This document shows, piece after piece, positions 26,524 through 34,903 of a stretch of 64,000 bases of DNA. The notes below the pieces were generated by a model. That model was not told the DNA's origin. It saw nothing but the letters and a program-made list of their open reading frames with translations, and did no database searches. The position numbers and the translations under genes are program-made. The stretch is from SSF53 sp036170535. Lineage in GTDB: Bacteria; Spirochaetota; Leptospiria; Leptospirales; Leptonemataceae. Position 1 is the stretch's first letter, and each line of letters opens with the position of its first letter. The DNA is taken from contig JAVHPJ010000116.1 in the NCBI GenBank assembly GCA_036170535.1, positions 62,001 to 126,000 on the forward strand, given 5' to 3'.

Positions 26524-26974
26524 CAGTATTCCCCTCGCTCGCCGTCGGACGCTCAATAATTTACTAAGGCGCTTATTATTTGTGTGGCTCGTACTCGCTA
26601 CAGGCGGCAGCGCAGCGCACGCCCGACTGAATCGGATTACGAAGCGAGTAGATTCATGACAATAAATCTTTGCATCAAATTGCGTCTTTTAGTACGGCTC
26701 TTACAATAACTGCAAGAACGGCGGCCGGTGGAGAGTAGCAATACAGCAGGATTGAGTAGGACTACCTGGGGGCGCTCCGGCGGGCGGTGCAGGCGGCGAC
26801 GAAACTAACTACGAGCGGGAAGGCGAACCAGCCCTGACGCCGGGGGTCGGCGGGCGCCGTAGACGCTTTTGCAGCGCTGCGTTAGACGCCGGGCCGCATC
26901 GTCAAACGCTCAAAAAAATCTCACAAAACTTCGTCCAATACCGATACGAATGGGGAGCGAATTCCGCCGGCGGC
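26524..26974. other. Non-coding interval upstream of the REC-STAS gene
   Basis: About 450 bases without a convincing gene. The part near 26560-26720 is AT-rich for this genome and probably holds the promoter for the REC-STAS/kinase operon on the reverse strand. A short rightward frame here (26441-26659) has a signal-like stretch but begins inside the regulator gene and has no ribosome site. The remainder up to the flaB terminator is GC-rich with no tRNA-like fold seen. Confidence 0.35.
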
Positions 26975-27006
26975 AAAAAAAATCCCGGGGGACGTCCCCC
27001 CGGGAT
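26975..27006 (-). terminator. Rho-independent terminator of the downstream flaB gene
   Basis: Read on the reverse strand, TCCCGGGGGGAC pairs with GTCCCCCGGGA (one bulged G) and is followed by eight T (A-run at 26975-26982 on the given strand). It ends the transcript about 95 bases after the flaB stop at 27100. Confidence 0.85.
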
Positions 27007-27019
27007 GTGCAGGTCCAAT
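27003..27019 (-). repeat. 17-base repeat, copy in the flaB 3' untranslated region
   Basis: The reverse-strand sequence ATTGGACCTGCACATCC, just before the flaB terminator hairpin, is identical to 29588-29604 on the forward strand. Both copies are followed by a GC-rich hairpin. See the matching entry. Confidence 0.55.
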
Positions 27020-27099
27020 GGGCATTTGCGCGAACTCCGCACAAACGCTCTCTTTTTATGCGCCGGTGGAATTCGTTCACCTTGTCATTGATCCGCAGA

Positions 27100-27945
27100 T
27101 CAACGCAACAGATGCAGAACTCCCTGCGGACGCACGCCGGCCTGCGCCAGCATGGCGATTGAACTCTGAGACAGAATCTGGCTCGTCGTGAGATGAACCA
27201 TCTCTTCCGCCATGTCGGCATCTCTGATTCGAGACTCGGACGCCATTACGTTCTCGTACGCATTCATCAGACCCTTCGCAGCATGCTCCAGGCGATTATA
27301 ATACGCGCCAAGATCCGAGCGCTGTTTAATCAACTTCTCCAGCGCCTTGTCGGCTCTTCCAATAGTCTCATTCGCCTGCGCAGGCGAGGAGATGGACGCA
27401 ATGCGCCCGTCCGCTCCCCTGAGCGTCAGCGAGCGCGCGGTCATCGTGCCGATGAATACGCGTTCCCGCTGATTGGCGTTGGGTCCCATGTGAAACCACA
27501 TGGACCCCGCGCGCGAGCCCCGGGAGTATTCTCCCAGCAGCAGCTTGAATCGGTTGAACTCAGCCTGGGAAGCGATTCGATCCACTTCGTCCACTAACTG
27601 AGAAACCTCAACCTGAATCAGTTGCCGATCCTCGCGACTGTAGATGCCGTTGGCGGATTGAACCGCCAGCGTGCGGACCCTCTGGATCACATCGGAAATT
27701 TGCGCCAGGTAGCCCTCCGTGGTCTGGATGAAACTCATCCCGTCCTCGGTGTTGCGTTCCGCCTGTCGCAGTCCGTTGATCTGGGACCGCATCTTCTCAG
27801 AAACCGCAAGTCCGGACGGATCGTCTCCAGCGTGATTGATGCGCACGCCGGAAGCGAGGGTCGCCATGGACTTGTCCACTTGCCACTGATTAAACTTCAA
27901 AACGCGATTCGCTTGAACCGCGCTCATGTTGTGATTGATAATCAT
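27100..27945 (-). CDS. flaB: Periplasmic flagellin FlaB (copy 2)
   Basis: A 281-residue flagellin core protein of spirochaete periplasmic flagella. The N-terminal D0/D1 segment starts MIINHNMSAVQANRVLKFNQ and runs through DGMSFIQTTEGYLAQISDVI; the middle has the spirochaete-specific RGSRAGSMWFHMGPNANQR; the C-terminus is ENVMASESRIRDADMAEEMV and ends LHLLR. There is no signal peptide, as expected for type III export. AAGGAGTG precedes the ATG. It is the second of two tandem copies and has its own strong terminator. The 3' residues LAQAGVRPQGVLHLL differ slightly from copy 1. Confidence 0.96.
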   Translation of the reverse strand: MIINHNMSAVQANRVLKFNQWQVDKSMATLASGVRINHAGDDPSGLAVSEKMRSQINGLRQAERNTEDGMSFIQTTEGYLAQISDVIQRVRTLAVQSANGIYSREDRQLIQVEVSQLVDEVDRIASQAEFNRFKLLLGEYSRGSRAGSMWFHMGPNANQRERVFIGTMTARSLTLRGADGRIASISSPAQANETIGRADKALEKLIKQRSDLGAYYNRLEHAAKGLMNAYENVMASESRIRDADMAEEMVHLTTSQILSQSSIAMLAQAGVRPQGVLHLLR

Positions 27946-28371
27946 CCTGCACTCCTTTTGCTTTCTCTTTGTTTAAAGCCGAAGCCATCCCTGGCTCGGG
28001 CCCGACGCTCGCGCCCGGAACCGCAGGGTCCCGGACGTGTGCATCGACCGCCGGCAAATCGCAGGAGATATTGCCGACGAACGAAGAAAGCAAAACCGCT
28101 GCGCAGCAAAAGCGCGACGGTCTTGCATTCTCCCTCCGGACGGCGAGCGTAAGCCCGCTGTCAAATAACAGCGCTCGGCCGGAGCGCGCGCATCGCAGTA
28201 ACGCGATTCGCGCACTGGCGCCCGGACGCGCGCCATGCGAAGAGAGAATGCAATCGGAGATCAGGATCTATTAATCAGTGCGTTATCCTCCCTGAGGAGC
28301 TTGCGCTCCATCGCTTACAAGAAAGTTCGCCGCGCCATGACGACCAGGTCGCCAGAGCGCGCCGGAGTCCA
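27946..28371. other. Spacer between the two flaB genes
   Basis: About 425 bases without a gene on either strand. It contains a hairpin-prone stretch (28141-28180, with GCTGT and ACAGC arms around CAAATA) and must hold any separate promoter for flaB copy 2. I could not find a clear sigma-28 type -35/-10 pair. No strong terminator for copy 1 is seen, so read-through into copy 2 is possible. Confidence 0.4.
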
Positions 28372-29217
28372 TTAACGCAAGAGCTGCAATACCGTTTGCG
28401 GACGGATATTGGCCTGCGCGAGCATAGCGGTTCCGGTCTGCACCAGGATTTGATTCTTGGTGAAGGCTACGGATTCTTCCGCCATATCGGTGTCGCGAAT
28501 GCGACTTTCCGAAGCCTGGGTGTTCTCATAAGCGTTCATGAGACCCTTCGCTGCATGTTCGAGGCGATTGTAATAGGCGCCCAGGTCCGCGCGCTGCTTG
28601 TTGATTTTCTGCAGTGCGTTGTCCAGGATGCCGATCGCTTCGTTGGCCTGCGCGGGAGTCGACAACGTTACGATGCTGGAATCCACTCGGCGCAGATTAA
28701 GCGCTTGAGCGGTCATCGTCTGAATGTAAACTCGTTCGCGCTGATGCTGATTGGCGCCCACGTGAAACCACATGGATCCAACCCGCGAGCCGCGGGCGAA
28801 GTGTCCCATAAGCAGGGACATTTTGTTGAACTCAGCTTGCGATGCAGTCCGATCGACTTCGTCGATGAGCTGCGAAACTTCCACCTGAATCATCTGGCGA
28901 TCGCTGGCCGTATAGATGCCGTTAGAGGCCTGTACAGCGAGCGTACGGATGCGCTGAATAATATCAGCCGCCGTACCCAGATAACCTTCGGTCGTCTGAA
29001 TCATGCTCATCCCGTCCTCGGTATTGCGTTCCGCCTGACGCAGGCCGTTAATCTGGGCGCGCATCTTTTCGGAAACAGCGAGACCGGAAGCGTCGTCGCC
29101 CGCGCGGTTAATCCGCATGCCGGAAGACAGCTTTTCCATGTTCCGATCCACTTCCCAGTGTTGGAACTTGAGGACGCGATTGGAATTGATCGCGGAGAGG
29201 TTATGGTTGATAATCAT
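28372..29217 (-). CDS. flaB: Periplasmic flagellin FlaB (copy 1)
   Basis: A 281-residue FlaB flagellin. The start is the Met of MIINHNLSAINSNRVLKFQH, preceded by AGGAGGAAACGCGA; the longer upstream frame has no flagellin character. Conserved parts include RNTEDGMSMIQTTEGYLGTA, RGSRVGSMWFHVGANQHQRE, AYYNRLEHAAKGLMNAYENT and a C-terminus ending VLQLLR. It forms the core of the periplasmic flagellar filament together with copy 2. A possible sigma-28 promoter lies 30 bases upstream. Confidence 0.96.
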   Translation of the reverse strand: MIINHNLSAINSNRVLKFQHWEVDRNMEKLSSGMRINRAGDDASGLAVSEKMRAQINGLRQAERNTEDGMSMIQTTEGYLGTAADIIQRIRTLAVQASNGIYTASDRQMIQVEVSQLIDEVDRTASQAEFNKMSLLMGHFARGSRVGSMWFHVGANQHQRERVYIQTMTAQALNLRRVDSSIVTLSTPAQANEAIGILDNALQKINKQRADLGAYYNRLEHAAKGLMNAYENTQASESRIRDTDMAEESVAFTKNQILVQTGTAMLAQANIRPQTVLQLLR

Positions 29218-29246
29218 TCGCGTTTCCTCCTTGAAACGACGTATGT

Positions 29247-29272
29247 GTATCCAGGGTGTCGCCCCCGGTTTA
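29247..29272 (-). promoter_or_regulatory. Candidate sigma-28 promoter of flaB copy 1
   Basis: On the reverse strand TAAA (29269-29272) is followed after 14 bases by CTGGATAC (29247-29254), which shares the GATA core with the FliA consensus GCCGATAA. The -10 end lies 30 bases before the flaB ATG. Match is partial, so this is a candidate only; the fliA gene is in the same window. Confidence 0.35.
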
Positions 29273-29790
29273 TATATACGCCGAACGAGACGATCCGAAT
29301 CCTTTCGGACTGCCGCATCCAGGCGCGCCCCGGCAGCCCCCGAACGAATTCGCGGGCGCACAGACGCAGGGGGGTTTTCCCCCTTCATTGGAGATCGGGA
29401 AACGGGGTACTCAGCTTGATAGGCGCCGGGGATTTTTTTCCCGCCGGAGACAAAAAAAGCTCAAGGAATTCTGGAGCCGCTAAAGGCCGCGGGGTTCATC
29501 CGGGGGGCGCGGCGGCCCTTCCCGGGCCGACGCGGGTCCCGACCGTGCGGCCCGGAGGCCGACGCCCGGGGAACCGGGAAGATTGTGATTGGACCTGCAC
29601 ATCCTCGGTAGCGAGGGCGGCGGGAAGGAGCCCGCACGCCGTCAAAAAAAGAATCGGACGGCGGGGATTTTTCTTAACGGGCGCCGGAAAATTTCTGCTG
29701 CGGTGCAACCGCCAGTTGGGCCAATGAACGTATATTACTGCAGCACTGGCGATTCCGCCGGATACGCCATACCGACAGGACCGCATCGTA
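29273..29790. other. GC-rich non-coding interval between flaB and the PD40 lipoprotein
   Basis: About 520 bases with no convincing gene. It holds several hairpins, including CCCGGGCC-type arms in 29515-29580 and a perfect seven-base stem CGCCGTC/GACGGCG (29637-29643 and 29657-29663) followed by five T at 29668-29672, which reads rightwards like a terminator or leader attenuator before the lipoprotein. A 17-base repeat sits at 29588-29604. Confidence 0.4.
29588..29604 (+). repeat. 17-base repeat, copy upstream of the PD40 lipoprotein
   Basis: ATTGGACCTGCACATCC here equals the reverse strand of 27003-27019. It is followed at once by the small hairpin CCTCG-GTAG-CGAGG. The two copies bracket the flaB pair in inverted orientation. 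Confidence 0.55.
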
Positions 29791-30989
29791 GTGAGTCGCC
29801 GCACGTCTCCCGCCCTCGCCCTGCTCGTTCTCGCAGCGTTGCCCGCCGCCGCGTGCCTGCGCGCCGACTGCGTAAAAAACGATCCCTTTTGCGGCGCGGC
29901 GTGGCGGATATTTTTGTGCACGACAGGCAAAGCGGCGAGACGGCGCGCGTGTCCGTGGGTCCCGGCGGCGCACAGACCAGCGCGGCCAGTTTAGAACCGC
30001 GGATCAGCGCCGACGGGCGTTATGTGACGTTTGAAGCGGACGCCAACGAGTTGGTCTCCCCGAACGTAAATGCGCTGACTGATGTTTATATAGTGGAGCG
30101 CCTCTCCGGAACGGTTACGCGCGCCTCCGACGCCCCGGGCGGCGTAGAATCGACCGGCGGCGCCGCGGGGAGTCAGGCTCCCGATCTGAGCGCGGACGGG
30201 CGCTACGCGGCATTTTTATCGTCTGCGACCAACCTGATTGCGGGTGATGCCAACAACTCCGACGATGTCTTTGTCTATGATCGCACCGCGGCCCAAACGA
30301 CGCGCGCTTCCGTCGCCGCCGGCGGCGTCGAGGCGGATGACTTCAGCGAGCTTCCGCGGATCTCGCCGGACGGTCGTTACATTGTTTTTACTTCGGATGC
30401 CACCAATCTGGTCGCCGGCGACGCAAACGGCCAGGCCGATGTCTTTGTCCACGATCGAGTGAGCGGCGAAACCACGCGCGTGTCCGTCGCCACCGGCGGC
30501 GGCGAAGCGATCGGCGGCGAGAGTAACTCCGGCGCAATCAGTGCGGACGGGCGCTATGTGGCTTTTTTATCGGAAGCGACGAATCTTGTCGCAGGCGATA
30601 CGAATGCGACCCGGGATGCCTTTGTCCACGATCGACAGACCCAGCAAACAACTCGCGTCTCCGTTGCCACTGGCGGCGCCCAGGGGAACGGGTTAACCCA
30701 GCGGGTGCAGATCAGCGCCGACGGCCGCTACGTGGCGTTTTCGTCGGGCGCCGCCAATCTGGTCGCCGGCGATACCAACGGCGTTCCCGACGTATTTTTG
30801 CACGATCGGCAGACGGCGGAAACGACGCGCCTCTCGCTCAGCCTGGACGGTCAGCAATTAAACGCCGCGACCCAGGCGCTTGATATAAACTCCGCTTGCG
30901 GTTATGTGACTTTGCAATCCAATGCATCGAATTTTGTGCCGGGCAATACAAACGGCCAGACGGACGTCTTTGTAGTATCCTTTCCCTGA
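29791..30989 (+). CDS. PD40/WD40-like beta-propeller lipoprotein, frame-disrupted
   Basis: A GTG at 29791 opens a lipoprotein signal (PALALLVLAALPAAACLRAD, lipid Cys in AAAC, then CVKNDPFCG). About 40 codons in, the propeller continues in a different frame (-1 relative to the signal), which runs from about 29900 to 30989. The propeller has repeated blades such as ISADGRYVTFEADANELVSP, DVFVYDRTAAQTTRASVAAG and ATNLVAGDTNGVPDVFLHDR. The first blade lacks its first half. So either one base has been lost or gained and part of a blade deleted, or the base calls are wrong. An open frame in the propeller register extends back to 29589 but encodes no signal peptide. Confidence 0.7.
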
Positions 30990-31016
30990 CCCGGCCGTCT
31001 TATACGCTGCTTCACA

Positions 31017-31724
31017 TTACTTTATTCCGCCAAAAGCCGCGAAACACGAGTTCTTGTGCAAAACCTCGACCTCACGAAATCCGACGCGGCGCATCAGTTC
31101 CAGCTGATACGGCAAAGACCGCGGCGAATCTTCCTGGTCCACGATCTCAAGAACCCGGGCGGCATAGTCGGCGCCGCCGTTATTTTCCAGATAGGCGCGG
31201 TAGCGCTCTCGAATCAGTTGGCTCAGCGCTTCCGTATCCTGGGCCACAAGGTCGGAGATCAGTAAACATCCGCCCGGCCGCAGAATGCGAAACAGCTTTT
31301 GAAAGGCCCGCTCCCAATCCGCGTCGTCGCGCAGATGGTGCAAAACTGCGCCGGCCAGAATTATATCGTACGACTCCGGCGCAAGCGCCGCGTCGCGAAA
31401 ATCGCTCTGGATCGCGATGACGCTTTTTGCAGAGGACGCGGAGACGCGTTGAACCGCGCGGTCCAGCATGGGTCGACTGAGATCCAGCAACGTGCACTGC
31501 AGGCCCGGCAACCGCGACAACATCCTCAGGGTGAAATTTCCCGCCCCCGCGCCAATATCGAGAAGCGCCGTTGCGTCGGGGCGAAGCCGGGCGGCCGCCG
31601 AAGTAATCAGCTCCAGACACAGCGGCGCATCGACAGCGGAGGCCTGACCGGTCTCAAGATTAGAGAAGCGCTCTACATCATTGTCAAAACGTTCGGTAAT
31701 TTCTTCTACGGTTGATTTTTTCAT
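31017..31724 (-). CDS. Class I SAM-dependent methyltransferase
   Basis: A 235-residue methyltransferase with motif I LLDIGAGAGNFTLRMLS, motif II CTLLDLSRPMLDRA, an acidic IAIQSDFRDAA and motif IV/V LAGAVLHHLRDDADWERAF, LRPGGCLLISDLVA. The N-terminus (STVEEITERFDNDVERFSNL) is like small-molecule or tRNA-wobble-related methyltransferases that lie near CmoA, but no specific substrate is clear. It converges with the PD40 lipoprotein gene and has its own promoter region at 31725-31800. Confidence 0.85.
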   Translation of the reverse strand: MKKSTVEEITERFDNDVERFSNLETGQASAVDAPLCLELITSAAARLRPDATALLDIGAGAGNFTLRMLSRLPGLQCTLLDLSRPMLDRAVQRVSASSAKSVIAIQSDFRDAALAPESYDIILAGAVLHHLRDDADWERAFQKLFRILRPGGCLLISDLVAQDTEALSQLIRERYRAYLENNGGADYAARVLEIVDQEDSPRSLPYQLELMRRVGFREVEVLHKNSCFAAFGGIK

Positions 31725-31768
31725 GCGCCGAGCGTAACACGCCGCTCTGCATAACGCAAATAGATAGT

Positions 31769-31796
31769 TTTAACTCCACCCATAACTAAATATTAT
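31769..31796 (+). promoter_or_regulatory. Candidate sigma-70 promoter
   Basis: TTTAAC at 31769-31774, a 16-base spacer and TATTAT at 31791-31796 (five of six -10 bases) sit in an AT-rich patch 83 bases before the small membrane protein gene. Weak -35 match. Confidence 0.3.
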
Positions 31797-31878
31797 ATCA
31801 GTAAGACCCGCAGCAAGGCTGCCCGACGCGCTGCGAATTTTCCTTGCCGGCGCCCCGAGTTGCAAACCTGCTGCACGC

Positions 31879-32181
31879 ATGTTTGTTCCACGCGCTCTTG
31901 CGAAAGTCGGCTTGCTGGTTAACGGCGCCGTGCTCCTCGTGTTTCTCGCCGTCGTCAATTTCAGTTCCATTCTGCCGGAGGGCGCGGTCGCCTTCGAAGG
32001 CGCGGCGCCCGTCGGGGCGACCCTGGAAGTCACGGAGACCGGGCTGAAGCTCGTCAGCAGCGGATTTCTCGCCGCGCCCGGCCGTCTGATCGCGCCCCTG
32101 CGCAACGCCAGCTTCTGGACGCTGATGCTGGTTTCGAGTCTGATTTACGTTTTGCTGCTCGTGAACAAGCGCGAGGAGTGA
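31879..32181 (+). CDS. Small two-helix membrane protein
   Basis: A 100-residue protein with an N-terminal hydrophobic helix (VGLLVNGAVLLVFLAVVNFS), a short loop of about 45 residues and a second helix (FWTLMLVSSLIYVLLLVNKR). It has its own promoter-like region and a strong terminator 41 bases after the stop, so it is a single-gene unit. No family recognised. Confidence 0.65.
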   Translation: MFVPRALAKVGLLVNGAVLLVFLAVVNFSSILPEGAVAFEGAAPVGATLEVTETGLKLVSSGFLAAPGRLIAPLRNASFWTLMLVSSLIYVLLLVNKREE

Positions 32182-32221
32182 CAATCAACCTTGTTTATCA
32201 AATGGGCGAACCGTTGAACAA

Positions 32222-32246
32222 AACCGCCCCAGCGGGCGGTTTTTTC
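32222..32246 (+). terminator. Bidirectional Rho-independent terminator
   Basis: AACCGCCC (32222-32229), loop CAGC, GGGCGGTT (32234-32241) and a T-run. On the other strand the stem is also followed by a T-rich stretch, so it probably serves both the small membrane protein and the convergent chemoreceptor gene. Confidence 0.8.
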
Positions 32247-32322
32247 CATTTTGGCGGCAAGTTCCGATCTCTTTTGTGACACACTGTGCCGCAGCGGTGT
32301 CGGTGTGCATGAATAGTTCGGG

Positions 32323-33669
32323 CTACACCGTAAAAAATCCGATTTCGTGGCGCATCTTTTCCGCCATGGCCTGCACTTCGTCAGACGAAGCGAACATCTC
32401 TTTCGCGGCCTGCGCATTGGACTGCGTGAGTTCGTTCATCACGGACATGGCGCTCGCCACCTCCGCCATGGACTGCTTTTGTTCTTCGCTGATCGACTGA
32501 ATCTGTTCCGAGCGATCCATCAGCTTTTCCAGCGATGAATTCACCGCCGTGTTCAGGCGCATTTGCTCGGGAATATCCTTCGCCACCGAACCCAGGCGCT
32601 CGTTGACGTTGTTCACCGCCGTGAGAATGCTGCGAATTGCCGCCACAACGCCGTCCGCGGCCTCGCGACCGGAGCCGATTTCCGCGTTGGTCTTGCGAAT
32701 TAATTGATCGATGCCTTTAATGCTCGTCGCGGTTTGATCGGCGAGTTTGGAAATTTCGTCCGCCACAACCGCAAAGCCGCGCCCCGCTTCGCCGGCCCGC
32801 GCCGCCTCGATCGAAGCGTTCAGCGCAAGCAGGTTGATCCGGTCGGAGATGTTGTTAATGATCTTGATAATGTCTGTCATTTGACCGGAACTTTCGCCAA
32901 TGCGAACAATTCGGTCCGCCATGGTCTCCAGCATCTCCGCGCCCGACGATGCGTCGCGGGCGATCGCCTCGGTTACCACGGTGGTATCGTTTACATTGCG
33001 GCCGATCCGGTCGACGTAAGTGGAAAGCTGCTTTAGATTGCCGGCGACGCTGCGCATATGTTCTTGCTGCTCGCCAATAACGTGCCCTACGTTTTCGGCG
33101 GCGGCCGTGACTTCTTCCGTCGCGGCCATTACCTCTTCCGACATTTGCGCCTGACTCTCCGCATTTTTTGCAAAGATGTTGATGCTGGAGTTCATACGTT
33201 CGGCGGCCAGCGCGGTCTTGCCGGCGGTATGTTTCATCTGGATGATTACAAATCGGATTTTGTCGATGAAGCGATTAAATAGCTCCGCGATGCGTCCAAA
33301 CTCATCCTTCGAATTGACGTCCAGTCGCAGCGTCAGGTCGCCGCCGCCATGTCCATAACTCTGCAGCAAAACCAGCAGTTGCTTGCTCGGGCGCAGCGCG
33401 GTGCGCCGCCAGACCAGCAGCGTCAAAGCCATAAAAAAAAGCGCGCACGCCGCCAGGGCGGCCGCCAGCAGCCACAGCGGGGCCTGGAAGTACCCGGCGG
33501 CGTAGGTCAGACTGACCACGACGCCAACTGCGACTACATTCGCCAGATTGGTCTTGGTAAGAAATGTGCGTTTGAGGAAGGCCTGGAGCGTCAGCTGGAC
33601 TATGATTCCGCCAACCGCATAAATAGCGATTACGAGATATGGATGAACGGGTTCAAAAATCGCCTGCAT
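32323..33669 (-). CDS. Methyl-accepting chemotaxis protein
   Basis: A 448-residue chemoreceptor. The N-terminus has three hydrophobic helices (HPYLVIAIYAVGGIIVQLTL, NVVAVGVVVSLTYAAGYF, LWLLAAALAACALFFMALTLLV) and no sizeable periplasmic domain. A HAMP-like region follows (DLTLRLDVNSKDEFGRIAEL), then the long signalling coiled coil with the CheA/CheW-contact tip INLLALNASIEAARAGEAGR, GFAVVADEISKLADQT. Such receptors without a ligand domain probably sense membrane or internal state. It sits beside flaG, in the motility region. Confidence 0.95.
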   Translation of the reverse strand: MQAIFEPVHPYLVIAIYAVGGIIVQLTLQAFLKRTFLTKTNLANVVAVGVVVSLTYAAGYFQAPLWLLAAALAACALFFMALTLLVWRRTALRPSKQLLVLLQSYGHGGGDLTLRLDVNSKDEFGRIAELFNRFIDKIRFVIIQMKHTAGKTALAAERMNSSINIFAKNAESQAQMSEEVMAATEEVTAAAENVGHVIGEQQEHMRSVAGNLKQLSTYVDRIGRNVNDTTVVTEAIARDASSGAEMLETMADRIVRIGESSGQMTDIIKIINNISDRINLLALNASIEAARAGEAGRGFAVVADEISKLADQTATSIKGIDQLIRKTNAEIGSGREAADGVVAAIRSILTAVNNVNERLGSVAKDIPEQMRLNTAVNSSLEKLMDRSEQIQSISEEQKQSMAEVASAMSVMNELTQSNAQAAKEMFASSDEVQAMAEKMRHEIGFFTV

Positions 33670-33901
33670 GGAGACTTCCAGAAATGGCCGGGCCGACTTT
33701 GCGAGTTGGCAACCGGAGACTCATCGAATTATGAACTGGAGTAGAGCGCCAGGAAGCAAGATGTCAATGAAATAAGCGCGAGCAGGCCCCGGACTTCCAC
33801 AACTGGAGCCCGCGCACGGAAAAGACGGAGCCAGCCGGCGCGGCCCTGCGCCGCTGTCCGGTCTGGCGCCCGGATATCCCTGAAGCCGAACGCAAGCGCG
33901 T

Positions 33902-34297
33902 TCAAGCGTCCTTATCGATGATCAATCCGCTCAGTTCTTCGAGCACCCGGGAGAATTCGAGCAGTTTGCTCGATGGGATCTCCTCGACTGTCTCGCCGGT
34001 TTTGTAATTCACCAGCGCCACCTGCAGACGGCCCGACTCGGAATGCATACGGAATTGATACCGGGTATCCGTCGGAGTTTCCCCTGCATGTGCGACCGTC
34101 TTGAGCGCCTTAATGGCGTTTTCGATCTTCGTGCGGTTTTCCGGCGTATCCTGTACATCCGTGTACTGCAATCCACGCGTATGCGCGTCCCCGGGTCGGT
34201 TCCGCTCGCGCGAAACCGGCTCGACGGCGCCGCGCAGGCCTTCCCTGGCAGCATGGCTCTGTGCGAACTGAACGCGATCTATAGCGACGTGTTCCAT
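33902..34297 (-). CDS. flaG: FlaG family protein
   Basis: A 131-residue protein whose C-terminal half matches FlaG: RTKIENAIKALKTVAHAGET, YQFRMHSESGRLQVALVNYK, GETVEEIPSSKLLEFSRVLE. FlaG affects flagellar filament length or assembly in other bacteria. The start at 34297 is favoured by GAGGTG six bases upstream; an alternative ATG at 34315 is possible. It belongs to the run of reverse-strand flagellar genes. Confidence 0.85.
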   Translation of the reverse strand: MEHVAIDRVQFAQSHAAREGLRGAVEPVSRERNRPGDAHTRGLQYTDVQDTPENRTKIENAIKALKTVAHAGETPTDTRYQFRMHSESGRLQVALVNYKTGETVEEIPSSKLLEFSRVLEELSGLIIDKDA

Positions 34298-34413
34298 TAT
34301 GCGCACCTCATTCACCCCTTCGACGGCCGAGGGCCGGGCCTTTAGGGTTCAGCGCGTAATTATACGGCTTTCTGGAAGAATTCCGGCGCAGGGGGCGGCC
34401 GGAAATCCGCCGC

Positions 34414-34902
34414 TCAATTAGCCGAATCAGGGGTACGGGCGAAAATCAAGCCGGCAGTGTCAAAAGCGTCCGAACACAGGCGATCGGCCAGGAGATAGGG
34501 GACGCCGCGAAATTCGACGAAGGCCGGACTCCCCACGCAGGGCGTGAGTACGATCGCCTTGGTGCACAGACTCACAGCTGAACGTTCCACATATCGATTC
34601 TGTTGCCCGTCAGAACCCAGCAGACGGTTCTCGGGATCAGGGAGGAGGCCCCAGAAGACGCCGCTCCAGAGCAAGGCCGGCTCAAAGCTGGTTCCGCACT
34701 CCGCCGCTTTAAGCGCGTATGCGTCGCCGACCTGGCGCATCGCTTCGCCGCGCGTAATCAGAGCCGTGTCGGCGGAATCGATCGTGTCATAAGCCGGGTC
34801 CAGAAAACAAGCGGAGAAAGCGAAGAGACCGGCCAGCGCGCCCGCGAGCCCGACGCGCACGGCATAGCGCTTACGCAGCGCGGATTTTAGACTCAGTTTC
34901 AT
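34414..34902 (-). CDS. Cys-rich hypothetical lipoprotein (paralogue A)
   Basis: A 162-residue protein with a basic, hydrophobic signal (RVGLAGALAGLFAFSACFLD) and lipobox FSAC. The mature part has five more Cys, the motif RYVERSAVSLCTKAIVLTPC and AECGTSFEPALLWSG. The adjacent gene upstream carries RYVEKSAVQACVIAVLASPC in the same place, so the two are paralogues. No family recognised. Confidence 0.72.
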   Translation of the reverse strand: MKLSLKSALRKRYAVRVGLAGALAGLFAFSACFLDPAYDTIDSADTALITRGEAMRQVGDAYALKAAECGTSFEPALLWSGVFWGLLPDPENRLLGSDGQQNRYVERSAVSLCTKAIVLTPCVGSPAFVEFRGVPYLLADRLCSDAFDTAGLIFARTPDSAN

Positions 34903-34903
34903 T

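Noticed and set aside
26441..26659. Short frame with a signal-like stretch upstream of the REC-STAS gene
   Set aside because: It starts inside the response regulator in antisense, has no ribosome site, and the hydrophobic stretch is probably chance.
28100..28262. Inverted repeat between flaB genes (TTGCATTCTC and GAGAATGCAA)
   Set aside because: Only ten bases match exactly over about 110 bases; too weak to call a mobile element end or operator.
29589..29790. N-terminal extension of the PD40 propeller frame
   Set aside because: The extension encodes Arg-rich low-complexity sequence with no signal, while the signal peptide is in another frame at 29791; it is more likely non-coding.
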